Notes under the pieces: generated by a model
Told to the model about the DNA's origin: nothing
The model's input: the letters and a program-made list of their open reading frames with translations, nothing else
The model's database searches: none
Shown: in pieces, positions 8,989 to 19,582 of the stretch
Layout: each line of letters opens with the position of its first letter
Position numbering within the stretch: the stretch's first letter is position 1
Made by a program: the position numbers and the translations under genes
DNA from: Patescibacteria group bacterium
GTDB taxonomy: Bacteria; Patescibacteriota; Gracilibacteria; Absconditabacterales; Absconditicoccaceae
DNA: 38,997 nt
Direction: 5' to 3'
Assembly: GCA_022705745.1 (NCBI GenBank)
Contig: JAKJDW010000009.1
Location: 1 to 38,997 of the forward strand

Positions 8989-10749
8989 ATGACATGAATC
9001 AAACATCATCTAAATTTAACTTCTAGAAACATCTGACACCATTTCAAAAAACATCACAAAAAGTATGTTTTTGGACTAATTTCTGGTGCTTTGTTATATA
9101 AAACATTATCATTAATTTTAGCTAATGTTTTTTTAAACAATTTTGGTACACATCAATCTTTCGCAGATAATACGGAAATACCAACAAATCCAGAAGTGGA
9201 ATATGTTGAAGAAAATAATTCAAATGATAATTCTTCAGGTGAAAATTTATATTATCAAAATAATGAAGAAGAAAATAATTTATCAGGAGACTCTGGAACA
9301 GAAAATTCAACTCCAGAACAAGAAGACCCAGAGCCTACCAATGAAATAGACCCAGAAGTTTGTAATTTAGGGGATATAGAGTTATTGTCCCCTTTATCGT
9401 GAGATATTTTAAAATGAGAAATTGAGATTTCTTGGATCTATAAAAACAAAATTTGCGAGGATATACCGCTTATTATAAAACTCCGAGATGCGAATACTCA
9501 ATATATAAAAATTTGAGAAGCTAATGAATGAGAAACTTGATTAAATTTTGATAGTTCACTATTATATTCGTGATATTATAATATCACATGACTAAATTTA
9601 AGTGGTGAAGTAATTATAACTCACACTTGAGAATATACATGATTGAATACAAAATACTTTTCATGACATAAAATAGTGATATATTCCTCTGATATGGAAG
9701 TATTATGTGAATGAGAAAAATTTACAATAGATAATGAAGCACCAAGTTTATCTAATGTAGAAGTAAACACGGATACTATAAGTGGAAATTACATTTGATT
9801 AGGCAAAAAAGTATCAATATCTTTTGGTGCTAGTGAAGAATTATCATGAGTAAGTGTTACCATATTGTGAGTAAATGCAGATTTAGAAGAAAAAGAAAAC
9901 AATAATTATGAATACATAAGCTATCTGTCAGAACAACATACTTCTTGAAATATTATATATAATATTGAGTTTGGAGACCTAGCTGGTAATACATGATATC
10001 ATGAATGATATTCAAATATTATTTTTGATAAGGATTATCCAGAAGTAACAAAACTTGAGTTTAGTAAAACTTGAGATAATATAAAATTGATCTTAAATAC
10101 AGATAAAAGCACCAGTTTGGAATTTGTTTATGTGTTATCGTGAAATAATACTTGATATAGTATAAATTCGTCCTTTTGAACTTCTCACAATATGTTATTA
10201 GAAAATATAAGGACCTGATCTTATTATAATTACTCAGTGGCAATTAAAAGTCTGGCCAACAATGTTTTATATATTTGAGGATATTTTAGAATTAGCTGAG
10301 ATAATGTGTCGTATGACTTTCAAAATATTAGTTGATCAAATATGCTCGTGGGTGTTTGATTTATGCCTAAAACAATAAACTCTTGATCTGTGTTAGATAG
10401 TCTATTAATAGAAATAGATAAATTTAATTCATGTAAACAATGAATACCAAAATTTACTAACATAAATATTCCAATCGGATTATATCATACACAAATAAAA
10501 ATGCCAGAATTGGAGAAATCTTATGTAAAAAAACTAGTTAGTGCTTTTTCCATAGTGCTTTTTGAAAGAATTGAAGATGCATGACTAAATAAAGAAATTG
10601 TAGAAAAAATCACAGAAGAGTTTAATGATTTCCTTGTTATATTAAAATTAGTTCAGGATGATGATAACCAATGTGAACAAAGTTTATCAAATTACTATAT
10701 GTCAAGATTTAAAAATAATTTAATAAAGTATAATTTAGCAGATAAATAA
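8989..10749 (+). CDS. large secreted surface protein with acidic linker and Ig-like body
   Basis: A 586-aa protein. The N-terminus is long, basic and His-rich (GHHFKKHHKKYVFGL), then hydrophobic to about residue 50, then QSFADN, a likely cleavage site. A very acidic Asn/Glu/Ser/Pro linker follows (about residues 60-120). The body (about 130-480) is rich in beta-type sequence, with recurring blocks such as IDNEAPSLSNVEV and FDKDYPEVTKLEF, which resemble the starts of bacterial Ig-like or cadherin-like domains. The last 110 residues are helical and charged. It is probably an adhesin or other surface protein; no enzyme motif is seen. TGA is the main Gly codon. Promoter at 8900-8928. Confidence 0.6.
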
Positions 10750-10808
10750 CGGATATTGTCCACAAAAGCAGGATTTATAACAATTTTAGTATAATTTAAT
10801 TATTTAAT

Positions 10809-11723
10809 ATGAAAAAAACATTAACAATAGATAAAACAAAACGGATTTGTTGGCAGACTCCAGAACAAGACGATATTGAAAAATTATCAAAGCAATATAA
10901 TTTTCATGAGATGATAAAGGAAAACATGCTAGATATTAATGCTGAATCTAAATTTAGCACTATAGATGATAATTTTTTTATGGCATTAGCTTTTACAAAA
11001 TATTTAAAATCTAAATCCAAATATGTTTTTAATGAACTGGATATAGTTATTTGAAAAGATTATATTATTACCACTACATGATTGTTTTCAGAAAAACTTG
11101 ATATGGTATTCAATCAAATATCTCATGAATCAAAAGACATTAAAAACTCATACAAATCATCTCCATATTTTATTCTTTATAAAATTATTGATGTTTTTTA
11201 TGATAAAACACTTAATTCCCTAGATAAATCAGCAAAAAAACTTCTGAATATGGAGTTAAATATTTGAAAAAATGAACGAGATTTTGTAAACGAATTAATA
11301 AATGAGGATTTAAACAAAATTTTTGTAAAACATAATTTTATTTCGCAAGAAGATGTTATTGACGAATTAATAGAACATCTGGATATAATCGGTGAAAAAC
11401 GCCTTATTATATATTTTAATAACCTAAAACAAAAACTTACAAAAATTATTAGAACAATAGAGAGTTTAGAAGAAAAAAATGACTCTCTTATATCTGCATA
11501 TAACACATATTTATCAATAAAAAGCAATAAAAGTATTACAAGGCTAACACTTATTAATTCAACATTTTTACCTCTTACCATTCTTGTAGGAATGTTGGGG
11601 ATGTCAGAACGAACCATGATGACAGGTCAAACAAATCGGAAAATAGCTTATCCTTTATTTATTTTCTTGTGTTTAATTATAGCATATATTACATATATTA
11701 TACTTAAAAAAATATTTTCATAA
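10809..11723 (+). CDS. CorA-like divalent-cation transporter with altered GMN motif
   Basis: A 304-aa protein with the CorA plan: a cytoplasmic alpha/beta N-terminal domain, long charged helices (about residues 130-245) and two C-terminal membrane segments. The pore signature at the end of TM1, normally YGMN, reads LVGMLGMSE, so the Asn is Ser. The short periplasmic loop, normally acidic (MPEL), is ERTMMTGQTNRK. CorA proteins are pentameric Mg2+ or Co2+ channels; loss of GMN usually abolishes Mg2+ transport, so transport by this protein is uncertain. A TATAAT at 10790-10795 is a possible -10 element. The gene converges on tsaE, 8 nt away. Confidence 0.75.
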
Positions 11724-11731
11724 AATTTAAC

Positions 11732-12133
11732 TTATTGTTGATTTTCAATACGCACTATTCTTGTTTCTCATTTTTTTTCAATATTTACTACTGTATACTC
11801 GTAAATATCCAATAATTCAATAAATTTTGGTCGTTCTATTGTAATATAATCATATTGAGAAATTTGGTCATTTATTCATTTCTCCCAAACTTCATTTTCA
11901 TTTTCTAATCTGTACATATCTATATGTAGTAATTTGTTATCATATGAATTCAGATAAGTATAAGTGGGGCTTTGAACGCTATTTTCGTCTATCTCCAATC
12001 ATTTAGCAAAACCTTTTGTAAATAGAGTTTTACCAGCTCACAAATCTCATTTCAGTAAAATTGTTTTATGGTCTTTTGCCATCTTTTTTCATAATTCAAA
12101 CATCTCTTCTGGAGTATTTATTATCAATTCCAT
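11732..12133 (-). CDS. tsaE: tRNA threonylcarbamoyladenosine biosynthesis ATPase TsaE
   Basis: A 133-aa protein of normal TsaE length. The Walker A motif is GDLGAGKT, in which two of the glycines are TGA codons. SPTYTYLNSY, LHIDMYRL and the terminal ITIERP region (Walker B-like Glu) follow in family order. TsaE works with TsaB and TsaD to make the t6A base at position 37 of ANN-decoding tRNAs. It converges on the CorA-like gene. It is one of the clearest proofs of TGA = Gly in the window. Confidence 0.94.
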
Positions 12134-12444
12134 TTTTTTTAGTATAATTAAAAAAATAACTGTTTGCTTGAATAATATACTTTTTATTGCTTTTAATTCA
12201 ATAAAAGATAGATTTAAGTTTATAAAGTTAAAAAGTTAATCAAGTTAAAAGTTCATCAAGTTAGAGGTAAAATTCCTCCCTAATGGAAGAGGTTCTGGAT
12301 GTTTCCAACTAGTTTTCTTCTAATTCCTCCTAAGCTAAGAATTTCGTAGTAAAGCTTTTCCAAGAGAGTAAATTGCGAGAAAAGAACTTTTTAATTCGTA
12401 TAGTTTACAAAAACAAATAACTTTTATGAATAAAATCTTAAATA
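12134..12444. other. intergenic region with short AT repeats
   Basis: Between the divergent tsaE and exonuclease genes. At 12223-12270 the unit 'aagttaaaaagttaatcaagtta' and its variants repeat; this is the inverted form of the repeats at 6.34-6.38 kb. I see no gene or clear promoter. Confidence 0.5.
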
Positions 12445-13335
12445 ATGAAAAAATTGTACTTAATAGACGGATCATGATATTTATATAGAGCATATTATGC
12501 TTTTCCTGAAATGCCTGATCGTGATGGTCACAATATAAATGTAGTTTATGGATTTTTTCGTATGATTTTGAAATTATTTCACGATAAACCAGATTATTTT
12601 GTAATAGCACGAGATGATCCTACAAAAACACATAGACATGAAATTTATCCTGAATATAAAGCTAATAGAGTAAAAGCACCAGATGACTTCAAAGCACAAA
12701 TTCCGATTGTTCAAGAATTAGTAAACAAACTAAATATTCCCAATTTAATAATTCCTTGATATGAGGCTGATGATATTATTGCTTCAATAGTTAAAAAACA
12801 TAATGAAGATTCAGAAATTCTTTTTAATATTTTTTCTGCTGATAAAGACTTGAAACAATTACTAAATGATAATGTGATTTTTACAGATCCAAGCAAATGA
12901 ACACCGTACAAAACAAAGGATTTTATCCAAGAGTTTCTGTTTCAACCAGAAAATATTTTGGATTATTTGGCTTTAATTGGAGATAGTGCCGATAATATTA
13001 AATGAGTTCCTGGGATATGACCGAAGTGAGCTGGTACATTGATACAAAAGTATCAAAACATTGAAAATATATACCAACATATAGACGAAATAAGTGGTTG
13101 AATCAAAGAAAAATTACTAGATTGAAAAGAGGAGGCATTCAAGTCAAAAGACTTAATTTCTCTACTAAATGTCCCTGAGGTGAATACTATTGGTATAGAA
13201 GATTATAGATTTGATATAGATTTTAATAAATATAATGAAATTTTGGTAAAGGAGCAAAATTTTGTATCTATGGAAAAAGCAATTAAGGAGTTGAAAAATA
13301 AATTTCAAATGCCACAACAAACTAGTTTGTTCTAG
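12445..13335 (+). CDS. stand-alone 5'-3' exonuclease (PolA N-terminal type)
   Basis: A 296-aa protein covering the 5'-nuclease domain of DNA polymerase I with no polymerase domain. Metal-site and helical-arch landmarks in order: LIDGSGYLYRAYYA (Asp 8), HRHEIYPEYKANR, PGYEADDIIAS, SADKDLKQLL, then GDSADNIKGVPGIGPKGA, which is the helix-3-turn-helix DNA-binding loop. The usual FD motif of strand 3 reads ARDDPTKT. The family removes RNA primers and flaps. TAG is the stop. It is followed by the non-coding segment at 13336-13648. Confidence 0.93.
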
Positions 13336-13648
13336 TAAGTTGGAAAGTCTTTAAGTTTTCTAAAGCCTGCTTCGACATGGGATTTGAACCTCTTCATTGG
13401 AAATCTCTCTTTGCTTGAAATATACCAAGAGAGAATTTCACTTTGTTCAAAAAGGTAGATAATTTTTGTAAAAAAAATCTTTCAAAACACGGTTTTCTGA
13501 CTGGTTTACAGTTACCCATTTCTCTCAGACATAAAAATTCGTGCTTACCATGATTACTAGATATGGGTAGTATTTTACTTGACTGTATCAATGTGCAGGT
13601 GGAGATCTACCTCAACTGGTTGAAATAAAAAATGAGTATAAGATATAA
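13336..13648 (+). other. structured non-coding segment, possible RNA gene
   Basis: No coding frame of note lies between two real genes. Several stems are visible on the plus strand: CTTTA-agttttc-TAAAG just after 13350, a 12-bp stem with one bulge (13400-13411 with 13427-13439), AAAAC-acg-GTTTT and ACTGG-ttta-CAGT near 13490-13510, and TACCCAT with ATGGGTA near 13515 and 13563. The text 'GCTTCGACATGGGATTTG' near 13370 resembles the conserved 5' end of tmRNA. However, I find no matching T-arm or CCA end, so tmRNA is only a suggestion. Confidence 0.3.
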
Positions 13649-16168
13649 TTATCTTGTAATTCATTTTACATCCAAATGCTCCAAAAGTAGTTCTTCTAGG
13701 CATCTTCATAAATCTTGGGAATCCTTACATACAATTCCGAATCAGTTTTTATTTTCTTGTGGATCTGAGGATTTTTTCCCAAAAATAGGGACCATTGGCG
13801 CTCAATCTTTGGTGATTCAAATTCCGCAAACGATTACATTTTTTTCTCTGAGTCTTTTGATAGTGGCAATAGCATTAGGTTTAGCATTGTTAGAACTGTT
13901 AAACTCTCAATCTGAAAGAAGAAAAACAATTTCTTTATCTTTATCATTTTTTATGTTTTCAAGAAATGCCTCGTGTTGCTGTTTTGTTTGTCCGTCAAAA
14001 GGTTGAGATAATTGCTGTTCATAGAGTTCTAAGGCTTCATCTGCATTTGTGCTTGGTCAATCATCGTAATCAAGTCCTTCTCAAATTTTTATAACATCTT
14101 TGATAGTCATTTCAGTATTTCTTTTTTTTAGGATATCTACATCACTACCATTAAACATCATCACTTGGGTATTGATTTTTAGAGGTTCGCTGAGATTTTC
14201 GTTTTTTAGTTCTTCATTTAGCTGTTGCAAAGCATATATCATCAGCATGGTTGCATCTTTTTGATGTTGATTTTTGTTTTTTTGTCTCATACTCGATGAT
14301 CAGTCAGTGATGATCGTTAGATTAAATCCACCAGCGAGTTTTTTGGTTTTTTCTTTCCGAAACTCTTGTTTCATCATGATGGGATCGTGACTTCCAGATT
14401 TAATTTCTACGATTCCACTTACAAAACTATGAGGATCAAATTGTCCTCATTCCGAAAGTGGTTGTGGAGACTTTTCTTTTAGGCTTCTTTTTTTCCTTTG
14501 TTGAACGATTTTTGCAAAAATTTCTTTTGTGAGATAATCATAAATTGGACGCCCCTCTTTATCTTTCATTGATTTTAACTTTTCTTTGTATTGTTCTTCT
14601 TTTTTGATTTTTTCTTTGTATGTATCGAGAGTAGATTGATCCACATCATCTCATAAATCTCGTTCTTTTTTGATTTTTTCTTCCAAATTACGCTCTTCTG
14701 GGGATTTGTTTTTCTCCTTTTCGTATTTTTCAATCATATCTTCAATCATTTGTTGTAGTTGTTCGTTGTTTTGTTGCTGTTTTTCTTGTTGATTTTCGTC
14801 TTTTCATTTTTCCGCTTCCTTGGAAGAGTCTTGTTTCAATATTTCTTCTAATTGTTCATTGGTTGATTCTTGATTTTTTTCTTGGCTGTTTTGAGGTTTG
14901 AATTTCTCTGGATTGTCAAAAATACTCGGCAATGTCATTGGTTGAATATCTGGATTGTCTTTTATTGAATCTTGTTGCTGGTCAGAACCCTGTTCTTTAG
15001 AGTTTTGTTCTTGTTGATTAGAATTTTGCTCTTGTTGATCAGGGGTTTGCTGTTTTTGACTAGGATCTTGCTGTTGTTCACTGGAATTTTGTCATTCTTG
15101 ATTAGAATCTTGCTCTTGTTGATCAGGGGTTTGCTGTTTTTGACTAGGATCTTGCTGTTGTTCACTGGAATTTTGTCATTCTTGATTAGAATCTTGCTCT
15201 TGTTGATCAGGGGTTTGCTGTTTTTGACTAGGATCTTGCTGTTGTTCACTGGAATTTTGTCATTCTTGATTAGAATCTTGCTCTTGTTGATCAGGGGTTT
15301 GCTGTTCTTGACTAGGGTCTTGTCCTGTTTTATTAGAGTTTTGTTGTTTTGGATCAGGATCTTGTTTCTTTTGTGGGTTGGAATCCTGCTGTTGATCAGA
15401 CATTTTTTTCAGTTTTAGATAGTATTCTTCGTATAGCTCTACAATTGCGGGAAATTGTTCATCGTAGGTCAGATTTGGATCTTTTATTTTATCCAAAAGT
15501 CCTCAAGGAGCATTTACAAAATTCAGACAATTTTGGACTATACTGTCTACTTTGCAGGTCTCATCTTCAAGCATAGCTCATCTCAAACAAGTCCGAGCGA
15601 ATTGCTCATGCAAGGGTATTTTGGAAAAATTTCCACTTGGAATAGCGATATTTTGATAAATTTCTCTCCTGGAATTATCATATACAGGAGCTTGAATTTT
15701 GGTCGCATGGAAGTTTACATCAATATCTTCTAGTTGATTTTCAAATTCGTGAAATTCCATTCCGTATTTTTGTGTAATATGTTTATGAAATTCTTCCATT
15801 GAAAAGGTTTTGTTGTCATATTTGATTTTTTGAGTGCTTTTTTTGAGTTGATTGTGGTTGATGATATGATTGATCTTATGTAATACAAGTGCAGAAAGAT
15901 GGTTGATATCAAAGTGAAAATCTGATTTTATTCAGGTTTCTTTGAGTCTTTGTTCAGCGATCATCTGGTAAAGCTTTATTGCATATTCAGGATTAAAAAA
16001 AACTTTATTAACACCCGGAATCATTCGAGCGATTCATTCGTGTTTGGTATCGATTTGAAATTCTACTCAGGTTTGTTTGGTGATGATTGTCATATTTTCC
16101 ATAAAACGCTCAATAATTTCTTTGTTGTCGATTAATTCGGTTATTTCTGGTTTTTTTGGTTTGTTCAT
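13649..16168 (-). CDS. VWA-domain protein partner of a MoxR-like ATPase (CobT/DUF2201-like)
   Basis: An 839-aa cytoplasmic protein in three parts. Residues 1-260 are helical, with a degenerate zinc-peptidase-like motif HKINH (97-101, HExxH with Lys for Glu). Residues about 270-560 are a low-complexity Gln/Asp/Ser/Lys linker with four 28-residue tandem repeats. The C-terminus (about 610-839) is a von Willebrand A domain with an intact MIDAS DGSSSM at about 622-627 and VIVCGIGITKDGAPM near the end. VWA proteins of this type are substrate adaptors or effectors of MoxR/CobS-family AAA+ ATPases, and exactly such a gene lies divergently at 16852. Both have TTGCAA-type promoters. The target of the pair is unknown. 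Confidence 0.85.
15020..15335 (-). repeat. 84-bp in-frame tandem repeat (four units)
   Basis: Landmark positions 15041, 15125, 15209 and 15293 are exactly 84 bp apart. The units encode 28 residues each, starting QEGQNSSEQQQDPSQ, within the VWA protein linker. Units are nearly identical in DNA, so the array is young or homogenised and its copy number may vary. The reverse frames across it look open only because of the repetition. Confidence 0.9.
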
Positions 16169-16206
16169 GTTAGTTGTTTTTTAGTAAAAAATAATATTTA
16201 TACTTT

Positions 16207-16234
16207 ATTATAATTTTTTTTTGAAATTTTGCAA
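16207..16234 (-). promoter_or_regulatory. promoter of the VWA gene
   Basis: On the minus strand TTGCAA (16229-16234), a 16-nt spacer and TATAAT (16207-16212) precede the ATG at 16168 by about 39 nt. The same -35 hexamer is used for the divergent ATPase gene. A motif AGCCaaAATAATTTGCAA at 16255-16272 has a near copy at 16767-16784 overlapping the other promoter. Confidence 0.6.
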
Positions 16235-16299
16235 AAAATATGCGAGAAAAATTTAGCCAAAATAATTTGCAATTTTGTTTCTTTTCATTACAATTATAA

Positions 16300-16735
16300 T
16301 TGTATTACGACGAAAGAGATTCCGAAAAGTGTTTGGTGCTTTAGGACATCTCTTTTTTTTGTGATATAGGATCCAAAAATTAGTTTTGGAAAATTTACTG
16401 TTGATGGATTTCTCACATATGTTCGAAAAGACAACAAATAATGTGCCCCTTTATGAAAGGGGCTGTCCGAAGGACTGGGGATTTTTAAGTTTTTACTATA
16501 AAAAATCCTCCGCCCCGCAGAATTGCGGGACACCTCCTTTCAAAAAGGAGGACAAGATTCTTCACTTCGTTCGAAATGACAAGAAAATTCCCCCGCTTCC
16601 AGCATCCACCTTTTCAAAGGAGGAAAATATAATTGATGGATTTCTCGCTGTGTTTGAAATGACAAAGGATTGTCATTCTGAAGAGCTGAAGGCAACATGA
16701 GAATCCATTGTGTAGAAGGTTTGCAGAAAATGAAT
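16300..16735. repeat. intergenic repeat cluster between the VWA and ATPase genes
   Basis: It contains GCCCCTTT-atg-AAAGGGGC (about 16444-16462), CCGCCCCGCAGAATTGCGGG (about 16510-16529), phrases 'ttcacttcgttcgaaatgac' (about 16561-16580) and 'tttgaaatgacaaaggattgtcattctgaagag', typical of the dispersed repeats also found at 25 kb, and two near copies of 'atttctcacatat'. The apparent frames here are not genes. Confidence 0.65.
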
Positions 16736-16778
16736 TTCTCACATATATTTGAGAATGTAAAAAAATAGCCTCAAAAAT

Positions 16779-16807
16779 TTGCAAAAAAATCAGATTTCGT
16801 TTATAAT
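16779..16807 (+). promoter_or_regulatory. promoter of the MoxR-like ATPase gene
   Basis: TTGCAA (16779-16784), a 17-nt spacer and TATAAT (16802-16807), with the ATG 45 nt downstream. The hexamers equal those of the divergent VWA promoter, suggesting joint expression. Confidence 0.65.
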
Positions 16808-16851
16808 AGAGTAAAGTAAATTTTACTATTTTATTGTTTAACATATTATAA

Positions 16852-19542
16852 ATGAAAAAGACAACGCCAGTAAAAAAGAATTTACATAGCATTACGCATA
16901 ATGTTTCATCTGAGTACTCGGAAGAGAGACCTGATTTGGAAAAAGTGCGCAAGTTGCAAGTTTTTCGTAAAAGGTATGAAAAAATGAGTAATGATCAATT
17001 ACTAAATGCCTTGCTTGCATGAGATTTGTGATGAGAAACAAAAGAAGAAAACGAAGAAATAAAATCAGAATTGAGAGAACTTTTTTCAGATGAAAAGAAT
17101 ATTACTGAACTTAGAAAATTACTTCAAGAAAATAGTGAAGATGTGCAGAATTTGCTTCATGGATACAAAAAGCTGGCTGTTATCAAAAATAACGATAAAA
17201 AAATAGCAGAATTAGAATCCCAAAATCGTGAAATAAAACTCAATCTTTTTGCGAATGGAAAAACTTTGGAAACGGCAACAACAAGAACTCAGCAGAAATA
17301 TAACGAAAACAAAGCAAAGATTAAAAAATTACAGCGTGAAAATCAAAAACTTCTCAATACAAAAGAAATCGTGGCTGCATATGAATTGGATAAACTTGCT
17401 CAGTATTCAGTGCCATTGAGGAATAAAAAGCGTGTTTATACACCGAGTGTAAAGGAATATCAACAAAAAGTCAGTGATTTGATGCTGGATAGACAAAATG
17501 TTTTGCTTTCTGGACCCGTTGGGACATGAAAAACAAAGATGGCGAGAAAAACCTACCGTGAAATGCTGGATGCAAAATTTCAGGCAGGAACTATTTTTCA
17601 AGAAGATTACGAAACGATGAAAGCTAATCCGATTGTGAATGGAAATGAGGAATCCACACTTCGTGATATCAATTCCAAACCGTTACAACTTTCCAATAAG
17701 GCAGAAGACTGAAAATCAATTCAATATGGAACATGAATTTTAACTCGTTGTATGAAGAATGGATTGCCATTGATTATTGATGAAGCAAATCGTGTGCCAT
17801 CAAATTTTTTATCAGGATTAAAGTGTTATCTTTCTATGGAAAACTGAGATACCTATGAAGATACGATCACACAGGAAAGGCTTGAAGTACAATGACCATT
17901 ACAACTTATCCTGACTGCCAATGAGTGAAGTAGATATAGTCAAGATGTGAATCGTTTTCAGGATCAGATTACGAGAGAATTTACGAGAATACCTATTTTA
18001 TATTTTCCAAAAGAAGAGCTGTATGATGTTTTTAAGGCAAAACTTTATGAACCTCCGGGTTTTGCTTATGTAACAAAATATGATTTGACAGATAATTTGA
18101 AAAATCTTGTAGACGCGATAGATGAAGTCAATCAGCTGTATCTGAGTGGAAAAGAATATACAACGAGCTGAAATATTAGTGGAATGAGGATCAGATCCAC
18201 CGTAATTGATACACAAAGGGCATTGGAACTTGTCCAAAGATCAAAAATCTGAAGTAAAGAAACTTTTTGGCAGGAAATTAACGAAAATATTGTGAATTTT
18301 ATCAAATGAATAGAGCCAAATTGTGATGATGATCGTAAAATCCTCTGTTCAATTTTTCATGCAAAATGATTGCTGTGCAAAGAAAATATCCCTGAACTTC
18401 TCAAATGATCGGATAAACTCGAAAAATCAGATTTGGAATCACTTATCACGACTCCACAAAAATCAGTAGATAAAAATCACGGAGAGAGGATCACGATGCC
18501 ACGAATTTTTGCTACGACTCAACCCTACGCGAGATATAACGGGAAAACCTTTGATGAACTTGGTCGAGATAATGTTGAAACACAGATTCGTGCGGTGGCA
18601 AAAGATATTGTTGAATTAAATGTTTTCAACCCACTCAATGATGGTCAAATTTGTGAAATCTTGCAAGATTGTAGAAACAAGTCTGATTTGCAGAAAGTTC
18701 TATCAGAATTAGTCAAAAAAGCAGAATCTGAGTCAGATAAAATTACTGAAATTGTTGAAATCTTGGAATCAGCAGAAAAAATCAATTCATCACTTGTCCC
18801 AGCAGATTGGAGAGAGGGGGTAGAAAAGTTGAGAGTTCCAGAGAGTTATGAGAAAATCTCCACTTCTGGGTGGAGTGGTTCTGGGAGTATAGAGGAGAGG
18901 TTATCAGAAGTATTATCTGGTCTACCAAACGAAATCCAAAAGTTCCAACAAGCTCGAGAATCAACTATTGATTTAGATGAGGCGACCAAAAAAGAGATGA
19001 TTGCATTGAGAGATAAACTTCTCCAAGATGGGACGCTGACTTATCAAAATCATCCTGAATGATGAATTATCACCACCTTTAACGGACTTAGCTGAGTAGA
19101 AAATCCGAGATTCTATGATGCAACAAAGATCCTAAAACCAGCATTTGAAAAAGATGGTATTTTAGAAGAAAATGAATATACATTTTACTGACAAAAGCTT
19201 TCAATCCGAGCTAAATTAAAATGATTGAGATGAGATATAGACAAGTGGTCGGCAAAAAATACTGCTAATGCTATCAAAGAACAATGAACTAAATATTGAC
19301 TCAAAATGCACTCAGAAGAGGATATGAAAACATTGTTTGAAAAAATAAATACTAAAAACAGAAGTTGATGGAATGAAAATAAAAACATTGCATTTTGGTC
19401 CTTATGCACAGGATGTAAATGAAGGTATCGGCTTTCTAACTATTCTGGCTCGTCTCGTTCCTTTCTGGAATCCTATAGCGTCACTCGTTGTTCCCACCAG
19501 GACAGTGATGATGATGATTACTTCGCGGGGATTTTACTCTAA
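16852..19542 (+). CDS. MoxR/CobS-like AAA+ ATPase with C-terminal lectin-like tail
   Basis: An 896-aa protein. Residues 50-190 are charged and probably coiled-coil. The AAA+ core has Walker A GPVGTGKT (221-228, one Gly as TGA), Walker B PLIIDEANR (306-314), a sensor-1 region LILTANEGSRYSQDVNRF (about 350) and ITREFTR, typical of the MoxR/CobS/McrB group. A long helical region follows (450-830). The last 51 residues (846-896) start IAFWSLCTGCKGRYRLSNYS and end in an Asp run and YFAGILL. They resemble the C-type-lectin/FISUMP-like tails of variable proteins and differ in base composition from the rest (80 nt at 19424-19503 have only 15% A). It pairs with the divergent VWA gene, presumably to remodel a target protein. 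Confidence 0.85.
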
Positions 19543-19562
19543 ACTTTTTGTTCTCCCTTATC
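19387..19562 (+). repeat. duplicated 176-bp gene end, copy 1
   Basis: The last 51 codons plus stop of the ATPase gene and 20 bp beyond it. Copy 2 at 20972-21148 differs only by C/T at 19539 and one extra T in a T-run. Identity drops within about 15 bp upstream and immediately downstream. The two copies flank the AbiE operon in direct orientation. Confidence 0.95.
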
Positions 19563-19582
19563 CTCGCCCCGTAGGGGCGATT

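Noticed and set aside
11198-11617. Reverse 139-codon frame
   Set aside because: It is antisense to the helical region of the CorA-like gene, whose forward frame has family features.
13340-13360. RNase P RNA start (GGAAAGTC)
   Set aside because: None of the other conserved RNase P blocks follows.
13375-13400. tRNA gene on the minus strand (GGTTCAAATCCC)
   Set aside because: The T-arm-like word has no matching 5-bp stem and no acceptor or anticodon arms at the right distances.
15020-15335. Regular 84-bp repeats as a CRISPR array
   Set aside because: Units are contiguous without spacers and in frame within the VWA gene.
14972-15418. Forward 148-codon hydrophobic frame
   Set aside because: It is the antisense of the Gln-rich tandem repeat of the VWA gene.
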